From: Adiantum capillus-veneris
Taxonomy: Eukaryota; Streptophyta; Polypodiopsida; Polypodiales; Pteridaceae
Direction of reading: 5' to 3'
Assembly (NCBI GenBank): GCA_014529385.2
Contig: CM043944.1
Span: 89,407,384-89,471,383 of the forward strand
Length of the DNA stretch: 64,000 nucleotides
Both the position numbers and the translations under genes were made by a program. The stretch's first letter is position 1; every line of letters begins with the position of its first letter. Below, one piece after another: positions 14,805 to 26,292 of this stretch. The notes beneath the pieces are model-generated. The model ran no database searches and had not been told where the DNA came from. It saw only the letters and a program-made list of their open reading frames with translations.

Positions 14805-14822
14805 TGGCGCCGCTGTCGGGGA
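14805..14822 (+). promoter_or_regulatory. TE-B primer binding site, tRNA-Asp type
   Basis: TGGCGCCGCTGTCGGGGA, two bases after the LTR end. It differs at two positions from TGGCGCCGTTGCCGGGGA, which is complementary to the 3' end of plant tRNA-Asp and is used by Athila-type elements. It would prime minus-strand DNA synthesis. Confidence 0.85.
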
Positions 14823-16508
14823 CCGAATAGACCTAAACTAGAGAAAACACGAGCGTCTTGTGTAATTGTCTATTAACTTCCTCTAGGTTCACCTAGAGTA
14901 AAAATATCTCTTTTAGAAACCTCATAGCATAAGAGTGTCGTCTTTTGTTGTGTAGAGGTAGCTTGGAAGTAATCGTACTTGCTAAGTGCCTTTAGGACTG
15001 TAGGATTGTAGATTTAGATTAGGAATTGGAGAATGATTGGTAGACGAGACAAGTCTTAAGATCAAGACTCTGAAAAACATAAAAAACACAAGGAAACGAG
15101 TGTTTGTGGACACTTTCCACAACCCTGTTGCATGAGAAACTAGGATTAGGGTAAGTAGGATCCAAGGTGGATTTCAGAACATTGCTCTCTTTGAAGGAAT
15201 CAAGTGTGAATTGTTATGTCAAGTTGCATAATTTCAGGTCTATGGCTAGAAATAGATTGAAAAGACTTGAATTCACTCAATCCGACTGGACAGTAAGCCT
15301 AAGAGTTGTCCGAACTAGTGGGTAAGCTCAAAGACACTTCGAGGTAAAAAATTCATGAAGTTGATCGAAACTCAGATTATTTACTTTTTTTGGATATTTT
15401 AGGCCAAATTAAGTTTTGAATTGATTTATAGGCTTAAAAAACATCATAAAAAGACTGTCTTTGAGAAAATTGCAAAAAAGTGCTCATTTCAAGCCTCAAG
15501 TTAATAATCACGATTATTTAACTTTTTGCTCTAAATTGGCCAAGATTCATACCATTGACTCATTGCATGTGTACAAACAACTTTTGTAGGTCACTAAATT
15601 GGCAAAAAACTGGGTAAAAACTAAAGTTTGTACCGACTTTTTGAATCTTGCTTGTAAATTGGGTAAAATTTTATCAAAACTTGTTGAAAATTGATCCATA
15701 GGCTTATATTGATGTGATAAACATGTGTACATGCTTAGTTGACCAAAAATTTGCAAAATTTTGGCAAAAGTAAATAATCGCGATTATTTACATCTGCCCT
15801 GTTTTTGAACTTTTTTGACCAAGTTGGCATACCACTAGCTTTACCATGTTGTAATAAGCCCACAAACCAAATTTGGTAAGATTTGGATCATTGGATTGAA
15901 AATTGTGACTAAAATTGCAAAGTTAGTCTACGGACCGATAATTGATGACCATTTGACCAAAAATTGTCCAAACTTGATGACAATTGGCTAGTGACCTTAA
16001 CTTAAGGTGCTTAACAGATCTGTGTCAAAGTTGGGGTAAAAATTTACAAAAAATTACCAGGAGAAAATAATCGCGATTATTTACATCTGCTTCAAAACTT
16101 GGTGATTTTGCAAATTTGAGTATACCTTAAGGTCAAGAACATCAAGTAGACCCCACAAATCAATTTTGGTGAAATTTGGACCACAAAAGTGTGACTTAAG
16201 CCAGATTCTCGAAATCAGAGTCTACGGACACGGAACAGCGGGTAACCTTGATCAAATTTTGTCCAAACTTGTTGAAACTTGTCCAAGGGCTTTAACAAGT
16301 TGTATACTTACCAAACCTATCAAAAAAGTGCAAAAACTTGACAAAAGTAAATAATCGCGATTATTTACTTATGTTATCCAGAGATTTCAATTTTGACTTT
16401 TGGGCTTATACAGTGTTAGACCAACATAAAATAAGGCCATAGGGCAATTTTGGGTTCAATCGGATCAAAATTGGTACAAATACACTAAGTTCAAAAACCG
16501 AAACGACA
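14823..16508 (+). other. TE-B untranslated leader with ~280-bp repeats
   Basis: No ORF of note. From about 15,500 the sequence consists of diverged units of roughly 270-295 bases. They share phrases such as CAAAACTTGTTGAAA, CAAATTTTGGTGAAA-like stretches and GAGTCTACGGAC, and each carries the palindrome listed separately. The leader is unusually long (1.7 kb) and A/T-rich. Confidence 0.65.
15503..16370. repeat. Four spaced copies of palindrome AAATAATCGCGATTATTT
   Basis: Copies: 15,503-15,518 (one mismatch, TCACGA core), 15,770-15,791 (22-bp perfect), 16,065-16,082 (18-bp perfect) and 16,345-16,370 (26-bp perfect). Spacing is about 270-295 bases. The 10-bp core also lies in both LTRs (14,456 and near 27,854). 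The array could be a protein-binding site or an RNA-dimerisation hairpin; the role is unknown. Confidence 0.9.
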
Positions 16509-17232
16509 ATGCGCTATAAGCATATACTCTCCTTTTACAAGACTAACCATCATGGAGCCTAGGTTTACTTGGATCCTAACGAAGAGTATGCTATTTTCAT
16601 TGATGACCATGGTATTGAGTTTGAAGAAGAGGTTAGGGAAAACAAACAAGGAAAAATGTACATGGATCAAAACGGAACTTAATATGTACAAGTCAAAAAT
16701 CCTGATGTGGTAGACAAATGGGGGTTAGAAGTAAACACTATAATCTCAGATATGTCAGCAAAAGAAGGACCACCAACCTTGGAATTCAAGGGATATGATC
16801 AAGTAGATTTGAAGCCTTTGAAACGACTTAGTAGGATAATCCTAGAATCGGAGTCTATTGTTGGGAAGATAGAAACATAAAAGATCCTTTGTGGACTTCT
16901 CATGCTAGACTAGGACAATTAACGGCCATGAAGATCATCTATATCTTCAAGATCAAAGATAAGGGATCCGCGGATCTACCAACTTACCTGTTTAGGGATT
17001 GTTATAACAACAACTTTGTTATGATGACTCCTGAGGAGGTAGAACAAACCAAATACTAGGGGTATTCCATACTGAATTGGATATTGGGTCAAGGACCAGA
17101 AACCACTCCAAGAGACGAACATTGTGAGAGATCATCTAAGAGTAATGTGAAGAAATCGGAAACCACCTCATCACATTGAAAGGGTGACACTAAGGCCAGT
17201 CCAGGGCTACATGAGTCACTATTTTCGACAGA
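16509..17232 (+). pseudogene. TE-B Gag N-terminal region
   Basis: An ATG at 16,509 opens a broken reading frame with recognisable protein-like stretches (DPNEEYAIFIDDHGIEFEEE, GPPTLEFKGYDQVDLKPL), interrupted by several stops. It sits between the leader and the Gag core and probably encoded the Gag N-terminus. No domain is recognised. Confidence 0.5.
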
Positions 17233-17925
17233 TTGGTTTCAAGGACTCGGAACAGGACCAACTCTAGAAGACCTAGAGTTGAACCAAATAGACGTGTCAG
17301 ACCAGCTGATTTCAAAAATGGATTAAAAAATATAGTGGATCAGGGGATCCCTAACCACTTAGCAAGCTTTAAGCAAGTGCTAAGAGCAGAGCGTATATTC
17401 GATTTCCATACTCAATTTGAGGGGTTTGGAATGAAATTAGAAGGAAAAACTTTGACATGGTTCCAAAATATTCCACCAAGGTCGATCATGGACTTGAACA
17501 CATTAGCTCAAGGATTTGTAGCTGCTTGTTCTAAAACGGGGATTAAACATAACACGGTAGCTCAAATCTACAGCTTTAAACAGAAACATGGTGAGTTTGT
17601 TAGGGATTGTGCAACTCGAATGAAACAATACATTGCCAGATGCCTAGAGATGAAGATACCTGCAGAAGAACAACTTGTATCCTTGTTTCTGGAGGGACTG
17701 CTAAACAAAGAACTTCATGCTATACTCTATAGTAAAAAGCATACAACCCTAGAAGCGTGTGTGTCTGATGCTATTGACCTAGGAGACAATTGTGAGATCT
17801 TCAATGAAGAGGATGTCCCTAAGATACCAAAGCGAGAAGACAACATCCACAAAACCAGCACAAGTGGGAACGGCTGCTGCGGCATCACTCTTAGCCATCG
17901 AAGATATGCTAAAAAGGATGAATGA
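17233..17925 (+). pseudogene. TE-B Gag core (retrotransposon Gag domain)
   Basis: The frame contains the capsid-like Gag motif order: FDFHTQFEGFGMKLEGKTLTWF, SIMDLNTLAQGFVAACSK, IYSFKQKHGEFVRDCATRMK, then LVSLFLEGLLNKELHA. This is the conserved helical region of plant Ty3 Gag. The first in-frame codon is a TTG, so the true start lies upstream and is lost. The frame ends at 17,925 and Gag continues in the next frame, which overlaps from 17,792. This could be a base loss/gain or a frameshift site; I favour decay. Confidence 0.8.
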
Positions 17926-18646
17926 CATGATGAACAATATGCAAAAAGCACCTATGAGAGGACCAGGACATGGGATACCTCCACATGGACAACCAATTAG
18001 GTCACAAAAATGGTGTGGAATCGAGGGTAAATGGACCAACCACAGACCAAAGTATGATGGGAATGTTCAGTATGTGCCCATGAGGCCCCAGGGACAACCC
18101 ATGTACATATGTCAACCTAATATGGCCCAAGCTCAAAGACCACCAATGGGTATGGAAAGACATCAACCTATGTTGGGAAAACAACCTCCATATCTAGGTG
18201 ATAATGTGGTGCCTATAAAGTACATGCACTCAGAAGGAGTCATAGATGAACATGCATTAGTGCCTGTTACACCCTATGCAGAGCGTAGTCCATCTACAGT
18301 AATGGTAGAGGGAGAATGGTATAGTCCACATCCACCACCAATGGAAGAAACCATGACTTATGCTCCACCAGAGCTCGCACCAATGTATTATGTAGCTAAT
18401 CAAGGTGTCAGACCTCCCATGGGAAGACCCATGATGAAGCCTAGAACAGGAAACTGTCAGAATTGTGGTGTTGATGACCATTGGAAGAACGAATGTCCAG
18501 AGCCTGACAAAAACCTCAAACCAATTGAACCCTATTGCATACAATGTTGCAAAAAGGGAGGACATTTACCGGAAGATTGTCCTAAGAATCCTTTGAACAA
18601 GGGAAAAACTGTTGTAAACGTAGTCCAAGTGATGCCTAGTAGCTGA
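17792..18646 (+). pseudogene. TE-B Gag C-terminus with zinc knuckles
   Basis: Continues Gag in a shifted frame: a methionine/proline-rich spacer (MNDMMNNMQKAPMRGPGHG and similar), then a classic CX2CX4HX4C knuckle (CQNCGVDDHWKNEC) and a second, altered one (CIQCCKKGGHLPEDC, one residue longer between C and H). The knuckles bind RNA. About 300 bases of broken frame (18,647-18,941), rich in lysine, separate it from the protease ORF. Confidence 0.8.
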
Positions 18647-18941
18647 TCAGAGAGTGAACTAATTGTTCCAATAAGGTAATCACTAGAGCCCATGCAAAGA
18701 AAAAGAAAAACAATTCCTCTAATGATTCGGAGAACAAGAAATTTTCTTTGCAAAGAATCAAAAGGAGCAGAAGCAAAAGATATGAGATGAGAAAACAAAA
18801 CAACGGGTTGAAAATAAAGAGAAAGCAAAAATGCTAGCTCAGGACAAGTTAAAAGAAACTGGCAGTGAATTCAAGGAAACAACCATGAAATCTCGAGGAT
18901 CCATTCTGGTTGATAAATTTTTTTAGCCTATTAATGTTGCC

Positions 18942-20927
18942 TTGGAAGCCTACCAAGCACGACTTAAAGTAGGCCAAAACATGGAAAACAAATGGAAAAA
19001 CTATCCATCTCCAGATATGGAAGCAGCGAAGCTGGAAGCTTATCAAAACTTGGTAAGAATCACGCAAGAAATGCCGGATAAACAAAAACCCAAGCTTGAA
19101 AGTATTGCAAAATCGAAAGAGCTTGCGATAGAAGAAACGAAAGCAAAATCCGATGTGGTGGCAGAACCCCACCTTGAAATAAACGAACTAGAGCTCATAG
19201 TGCCGGACAATGAAGAATCCTTAGACGAAATTCCATTTGTAGAGGAAGACTGGCCAGGACACTTATGGGAAAAGGTAAGAGAGATCAATGATGGGAGCCT
19301 AACTTTAAGGTCAGCTCCTATAGAGGAAGTTTGGTTAGATAACTTACCATCTGATATGAACATGGATTTACAATCCTTGTACGAGGATTGCGGATCGGAG
19401 GCTTCAGGAATATCTAAATCATTGACATTAAAGACATTACCTTCTTACTTGGGAGATAATGAATCCATCATTTGCAAGACCACTCAAGTAAAAAGAGCCA
19501 AACAGAACCTAGAAGTAGACAACATTCATTCAATCATGTCAACACCTATCCAATGCACTCTTACTTTGGGAGAACTATTGAAACTCAGGCCATACTTGTG
19601 GAACAATTTACAGAAAACCCTAGAGAAGGTAGGGATAACGGGGTTAATCTCTAAGAATTTGGAAAAATTGAAAAATGAAGTGGAAAACAAAGAGATTCGA
19701 TCAATTCCTATGAACAAGGTCGGAGAATATTATGAAGGGGAAGAAGGAAACACTACCCTCCCAATGAAATATAATGACATTGAAACCATGGCAATATTGG
19801 ATAGTGGGGTTGGCATAGCCATAGCCACTAAAGCAGTATGGGAATCCTGGGGACAACCAGCCATTAGACAAACGCGAATGAAATTGCAGTTGGTTGACAG
19901 ACACATTGAGAGACCACTAGGGTTACTAGAAAAAGTGATAGTCAACTCCTGTGGAATTGAATATCAACACACTTTTTCCATAGTAGACTTTGGGATAAAA
20001 CTCAACTATGAAATCATATTGGGAAGACCTTGCATGCAACAGGTACATCTTATCCAAGATTGGGGAAACGACTATATGTACTTGAAGCAAGTGGGATCTA
20101 TAACAAGAGTTAATCTAAAAGATCATACCTATATAGATGTCTTGAAAACACCCATCCAAGAGTTTGATTCAGTCTCTTCGGCTGAAACTAAATTCCCATC
20201 TTGGTTTAACAAAGACACTCCTATTTGGATGTGCGGAGCTTCAGAAAATGGGAGCTTAAGACGAGAGGACTGTATCCTAGAAAGGGACTGTATAGACGAA
20301 GCCTACATACCTGAACCCTTTCCAGAGAATTTATTTGAACCATTTGAGTGCACTCAAATTCTAGCGACAATGGATGTATGTGTGAATGCATCTATGCCTA
20401 CTCAATTTTGCAATGAGGATGGCTACGACATAATTCCTATCCAAATGATGTCAGTCCTTAGCATTGAAAACAAAGATGAGGAAACAAAGGACTTGATGAA
20501 ATCTCAACAAGTCTTTTTTGACCTCTATTACGATGCAACTAATGAGTTAGATGAACACTCAACTACCTCAGAAGATTCGTGGTCAGAAACAGAGCATACG
20601 AGAGCTCAGTTACTCTTAAAAGGAGGAGAGGAAAAGTTTTTTGACTTTCCAAACCATAAATCAAGAAGACAAAAATGGTATAGAAGAAAGAGAGACACCA
20701 AAATCGTGAAAACACAACCTATGCCATCAGTCTCCAGTAAAACACAATTCCTGATGCAGATAGATGCTAATGATTGTGTCAAGGAAAAAATAACGAACAT
20801 ATATCCTTCAAATAGAAACTCAGAAATATCTCACACATCAAGAAAAGCAAGGAAGGGTACTCGTGAAAAATCTCAAGATAAAAAACCACTCATGACCAGA
20901 GTCGAGCGGAAAAATAAATATCAATAG
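18942..20927 (+). pseudogene. TE-B protease-containing ORF (661 codons)
   Basis: A long open frame with an acidic, lysine-rich N-terminal half (about residues 1-245). A retropepsin-like domain follows (about 255-385): NKVGEYYEGEEGNTTLP, the active-site ILDSGVG with Asp-287, KAVWESWGQP, and EIILGRPCMQQ. DSG is an accepted active-site triplet. The C-terminal ~270 residues are acidic then basic and unrecognised; in this lineage this stretch links protease to RT. The domain is related to the DGG domain of family F1 (shared WES-G-P and ILGRP-M). Confidence 0.75.
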
Positions 20928-22036
20928 TTGAAGAAATCTCTAAAGGAGATATACACAACCGAAATGGAAACCACGGAAGAGGATAGTAAGGATGTAATGC
21001 ATGTTCCATCCCATTACAAAAAGTATACTCTCCAAGATTGGAAAATCATAATTGAACAACCTGTTATGGAACTACGAAAACAAGGCGAGTCTTACGAAGG
21101 ACTTGAAAAACGCTAAAAGGGTAGACTTGGTTGAAACCAGGAGAAGAGCCTAGACCAGCTTACATTGCAAATGACCTAGCAGAAGAAGAAGAAAAGCTTT
21201 TGCTAAGCTTGTTAAACAAATACCGGGATATCTTTGCTTGGTCTTACAACGATCTCAAGGGTGTTGATCCAGAAATCTGTCAACATACTATACCCATGAG
21301 AGACGATGGGAAACCAAGTAGACATAGACCATACACTTATAACGAAACATTTGCTAGAAGGATCAAAGAAGAGATTGAAAAGCTGAAGGAAGCTGAATTC
21401 ATTTATAAAATTGAACACACAGATTGGGTGTCTCCAATTGTGGTAGTACCTAAGAAGAATGGGAATATACGAGTGTGTGTTAATCTCAAAAAAGTGAATG
21501 CAGCTACCATTAGAGACAACGTTCCTCTTCCAATAACTGAGCATGTTTTAGAACGAGTGGCAAGAAAAGAAGCCTACAGCTTCTTAGATGGTTTTTTGGG
21601 ATACAATCAACTTTTGGTTGACCCAAAAGATCAACATAAAATTGCTTTTGCAACAGAATGGGGTATATTTGCCTATTGGGTTATGCCGTTTGGGTTAACT
21701 AATGCTCCAACCACATTTCAGAGATTGATGAGCCATGCTTTCAAAGAGTATCTTTGGAAATTCTTGGAAGTATACATGGATGATCTATGCGTACATTCGT
21801 CAATCCGGGCTGATCATTTTGAACACCTCAAAAAGGTATTCGAGAAATGTAGACTTTATAGGATTTTCTTAAATCTTGAAAAGTGCACATTCATGGGAAG
21901 ACAAGGGAAAATTCTTGGACATATAGTGTCTAAAAATGGCATAGCTACCGATATTGAAAAGATTCATGTCATTGCTGATTCGCCTAGATCAACAACAGTC
22001 AAGGGGGTACAAGCCTTCATGGGACCTTGTGGATAA
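20928..22036 (+). pseudogene. TE-B reverse transcriptase
   Basis: A linker (20,928-21,116) ends in a stop. The frame from 21,131 then carries RT: FAWSYNDLKG, SPIVVVPKKNGNIRVCVN, YSFLDGFLGYNQ, FAYWVMPFGLTNAPTTFQR, and the catalytic YMDD at 21,773-21,784 (residues 215-218), then LNLEKCTFMG and GHIVSKNG. These are Ty3 RT motifs in order. The frame breaks at 22,036, right after VKGVQAFMG, and continues one base out of frame (FIYMYA). A one-base indel is therefore enough to explain the break. Confidence 0.9.
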
Positions 22037-22490
22037 TCGATGGTTCATCTACATGTACGCTATAATTGCAAAACCCATGTATAGCTTGGTTATGCACTTT
22101 GAATGGACCGAGGCATGTGAAGAATCCTTCATGAAGCTTAAGCGAGCTCTCACCTCAACTCCAATATTGAAAGAACTCGATTGGGACAAGGTATTCCACG
22201 TACATGTACATGCTTCAAACTTTTCTATTGGTTGTATACTAGCCCAAACAGGAGATGGAAAATTTGACTTTCCTATTTCTTATGCTAGCTAACAATTGAA
22301 CATGGCAGAAAAGAATTACACCACCACTGAGAAGGACTAGGAATGATCTATGTTGTTAAAAGATAAAGACATTACCTACTAGCCAACAAGTTTATGTTCT
22401 TTGTGGACAACCAAGATTTGTTATATTTGGTCAACAAGCCATGTAGCATAGGGGGAATAGTGAGATGGTTCATCGTTCTTTTAACGAGCA
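22029..22490 (+). pseudogene. TE-B RNase H, damaged
   Basis: After a frame shift the strand reads FIYMYAIIAKPMYSL, FEWTEACEESFMKLKRAL, then VHVHASNFSIGCILAQ, AEKNYTTTEKD and, further on, LLANKFMFFVD and LLYLVNKP. In Ty3 RNase H the third stretch normally reads D-A-S; here the catalytic Asp is His. Stops follow YAS and EKD. Sequence expected between WFIVLL and the linker motif ADHLSR is missing, so there is also a small deletion near 22,480. Confidence 0.75.
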
Positions 22491-22496
22491 GATCAT

Positions 22497-23012
22497 TTGT
22501 CAAGGATTGTTTCAGGGGAATCACCTAAAGGGGTAGACGATGATCTACCAGATGCCTATTTGTTCTCTGTGGAAATGATACCTAGATGGTCGGAAAACAT
22601 TGTGTCATTGATGACAATAGCTCAAGTGGATTCACCATTTCCTATCATAATTGATTTAATCGAGCAATCAGCTATGTATCAATTACTAGTTGGAAGGCTA
22701 TATAAGAGAAATCGAGATGGGATATTGCTTTTATGCATTAACCCTGAAGAAAAGGATCAATACCTAAGTCAAGCACATGTTACCATAGTAGGATTTCACT
22801 TTGCGGAAGACCAAACTATGCAACAAATCTTAAGACTTGGAGTATTTTGGCCGACTATGAGGAGAGATGTTAGATCATTTGTAAAAGATTGCCCTCAATG
22901 TCAAAAAAAACCACCCATTCCTCATGTAACATTATTTCAAATGTCATCTGTTCCTAAGTGGAGTAATTATCTGGCTACTTACTTATTGAGCCGAACATTT
23001 CCTGAGAAATGA
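22497..23012 (+). pseudogene. TE-B first integrase-type HHCC zinc-binding domain
   Basis: The frame contains PDAYLFSVEMIPRWSENIV, LLVGRLYKRNRDGILLLC, then an HHCC domain (22,765-22,905: QAHVTIVGFHF ... FVKDCPQCQKK). It continues with PKWSNYLATYLLSRTFPEK and a stop. This domain comes before a second, separate HHCC domain (23,140-23,290). Most Ty3 integrases have only one. Confidence 0.75.
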
Positions 23013-24155
23013 GTAAACGTCGTCAAAGACAAATTGAAACTGAAGGAAGAGACTATGCTCTTATTGGGAACCAATTGTATCAAGAGGTAAAGATCAACAT
23101 TTACGTCTTTGTGCAAATGAACACGAGTATATTCCAATTATAGAACAAGCACATGCTGGATTAGCTAGAGGTCACTTTTCTAGTGAGACCACCGCAAGAG
23201 AAATCTTGATGGCAGGCATATGGTGACCAACACTTTTTGCAAATGCCAAAGAATATGTTCGAAGGTGTGATGCTTATCAACGAGAAAAAATGCCAACACG
23301 AGTAGACAACAGGCCCTTAAGACCAATGATGGGGGCTAGAGCCTTCACAAAATGGGGTATAGATTTTGTTGGACCGATACAACAACCTGCTTATAGAACC
23401 CAAGCTCAATATATCATTGTAGCTACGGACTATTTGACCAAGTGGGCCGAGGCTAAAGCGACTCAAAAGAATGATGCCAGAATCACTGTTGTATTCTCAT
23501 ATGAGTATGTATTCACGAGATATGGACTGCCAATAGAGATTGTCAGTGATCGGGGAACTCATGTCCTCAACGAGGTAATAGAGTATTTGCTTAATGAGTT
23601 TATGGTTATCCATAACAAATCAGCTCCCTATCACCCACAATCAAACGAACAAGATGAGCATACAAATAAAATTCTTAGCTCGGTACTGACCAAAGTGGTT
23701 AGTTCAGGGAGGACAGACTGGGAAATGAATCTCCATGCTGCTCTATGGGCTTATCGAGTTTTGGTCAAAACAACTCTGAATGCTACACCCTTTAACCTTG
23801 TTTATGGTCTTGATGCCATACTGCCAATAGAATTTCTATTGCCACCATTAAGAGTAGCACAGACTCTTGAGTGGACTGGACATGAATTGTCAGAAAGACT
23901 TGAAGATTTGTAAAAGCTAGACGAGCAAAGGCTAACTGATGTAGCTCATATCTATGCACAAAAGCGAAAACAACAACAATTTTTTGATTCCCACTTAATC
24001 ACCAAAATCTTCAAAAAAGGGGACTTAGTTCTAGTCTATTTCCTTAAGCAACACATTCCCAAGTTTAAGAGAAAGGGAAACATACCATTTATCATTTAAG
24101 ATGTGAGTCATACAAAAGAAATAGTGGCAAAAGCACTCAAACTGTCCCACTGAAG
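23013..24155 (+). pseudogene. TE-B integrase (second HHCC, DD35E core, C-terminus)
   Basis: A broken stretch (23,013-23,289) encodes a second HHCC domain: EQAHAGLARGHF ... RRCDAYQREK, in which the last cysteine has become tyrosine. The open frame 23,290-23,913 holds the catalytic core: KWGIDFVGPI (Asp-25), IVSDRGTH (Asp-87) and NEQDEHTNK (Glu-123), giving the DD35E spacing; then LHAALWAYR and FNLVYGLDAILPIEF. After a stop at 23,911 the C-terminal part continues (KGDLVLVYFLKQ). The catalytic triad is intact but the protein is not. Confidence 0.88.
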
Positions 24156-25047
24156 GAATGACCATGCGGGCAAGAGACAAGAAAACCACGGGCACATTTA
24201 CCAAGGATACAGCCGCGGCTACATTTGCCGATCTCATCCATAAACAGGTGGAAGAGCCAGCCTGTCTGTACCATCAACACTTTCATTTCCTGGAAAAAAG
24301 GCCACCAAGGTACACGACACCAATCACGCCGTGGCCACCACCTTTACTCAAGTTTTGAAGTCAACAACAAGGCAGCCTGTGGACCACGTGCAGTATGTCT
24401 TGACCACACTAAAGGCCACCAAGAAGGAGGATAAAATCACATACTTGGGCGCGCCAGAAGTGGTGACAAGAATAGCCTATCATGCCATCGGCATTGCTGA
24501 CAACCTACCGCCTACCCCAGATCAGAATACATGGATCTTGGCAGCACAACCCTCTCCAAGAGCTACAAGATCAGGTAAAAGATCTTTTAAATTAAGTGAT
24601 GAATCAGATGATAGCTCATCAGAGCGACACAGCAGCGAAATCTTTGACAACGAAGAAAAGAGAGCTAGAAGGGAGGAGATGAAGAGGAAAGTTGTGGCTA
24701 CCCACGAAGAGGAGCCAGCTCAAAAACAAGCACGATTTGAAATAGAAAAACAGGCTTACCAATGCAGTAGGCAAGCACAAGGAAAGGACCCAAAAAAGTG
24801 GGTACCCATAGGCCTGAAAGGACCTCGAACGAAGCATCATACAAGAAAAGAGGCCGAGGATCCAAAAGATTATTTAGAAACAATGTGCCAAGAGGCCAAA
24901 TCCCTAAAGCTAGAAGAGGCAGACGAAGCGGCAATGAAAGCTGAGGAAGCGGCGACCCAAGAGCAAAGCCAAGCATCTCCCCGGCCCACCTCACCGCCGC
25001 CGGAACACCACGACCATCTCATGCCTAGTCCACCACCATCACCGTGA
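24156..25047 (+). pseudogene. TE-B extra 3' ORF, N-terminal part
   Basis: Downstream of integrase a new coding region starts near 24,158; the open frame 24,331-25,047 reads FTQVLKSTTRQPVDHVQYVL, AYHAIGIADNLPPTPDQNTW, an acidic/serine run (SDESDDSSSE), then charged Glu/Lys/Arg/Ala-rich sequence and a proline-rich end (SPPPSP). No catalytic motif is seen. Tat and Athila elements often carry an additional ORF here, sometimes called env-like; I see no membrane segment, so I do not call it an envelope. Confidence 0.55.
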
Positions 25048-26292
25048 GGCCAAGATACCAATGAAGAAGCCGAGACCAAAAAAGAAAAAGATTCTGAATT
25101 CACCCACCAAATAGAAGCTACACAAAAATCTGACCACACTGAACGACAGGAGGAAAAAGAATCCGCGCCCGAACCGGAGTAGGCAACATCAGAAACTTAA
25201 AATCCGGCGAGAGAAACTGATAAAGAGGTAGATACAGCAAAAGAGCATACCGCTGCACACGAGAAAGATCCCGAGCCAGAGAAGGCAGAAATGCCAGCAC
25301 CTGAAGAGACGGTGAGGGCTGAGACCACACCAGCTATTTCCACTCAGCCAGAAACTGTCGAGGCATCAAAGCCTCAGGATGGCCAAGGAAAAGAACAACC
25401 ATCCACCTCTACAGTACCACCAGCACTTACAACCCGCAAGAAGCAACACAGGAGGCTGCAGACACATCCCAACTAGCAAGATAGGAGGAGTGGAAGTCCA
25501 ATGATGAAGTAATTTTACAAGTAAACGAGTATGCAAGGCAGATGCAAGACATGACGGAGAAACTCCACTCAGCAGCCTTAACCGCAACACAAAAGCCAAA
25601 GAACTAGAAATGGTCATCGATGCTCTATAAGGAGAGCTCGACGACAGGATGATTACTATCACTGATCTCCAAAGGCAAGTGCAAGAGCTAAAGACAGAAG
25701 CCGAACAACATCAAATAGTCAGGGACAAACAACAACAGGAAATGGAGGAGTTAGGCGACCTCCTCACTAAGTTATCTGATGCCTGCAAGGTGAAAGACGA
25801 GCAGCTGACAGAAGTGACGAATGAACTTCTTACCACCTCTCTGTCAGCTCAAAAAGTTCAAGTGCAGTTAGATGTAGCCAACGCTTCTCTGCAATATTCC
25901 AAACAGAGAATCAATGATCAGGCCATTTTCTTGCGACAAATCAGAGAAAATCCAGCCGTGGCCTCATCAAGGGAGCAGATGAAGTGTACAAGGCACTTGA
26001 AAAGACAAACAGAGATTTAGAACTAGAATTGAAGCTTGAACAGTCACAGTGAAGAGACCTGGCACTGATGCGGGTCCAAAGAGAGTAGGAGCTCCTAAAG
26101 GAGATTGTAGAACTGAAGCGTATGAATCAACTCCTCAGAGATGGAAAGCCCGACACAAAGGAAGAGGCAGACACTTCAGAGCCGCCCCGAATTGACATTC
26201 CCCAGGTCTCGTTTGCTCAATTTGAGATGTAGTCTACAGCAGAGCCGAGTGGTGATGAAGACTTTCAGGTCCACATTACTCACGAAGATACA
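25048..26292 (+). pseudogene. TE-B extra 3' ORF, coiled-coil part
   Basis: Broken frames continue the same region: an acidic Glu/Pro/Thr-rich stretch (25,048-25,476), then 25,649-26,020 with heptad-like sequence (DLQRQVQELKTEAEQH, KQQQEMEELGDLLTKLSDA, KDEQLTEVTNELL), typical of a coiled coil. Several stops interrupt it. A fibrous structural role is plausible; no family is recognised. Confidence 0.5.
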
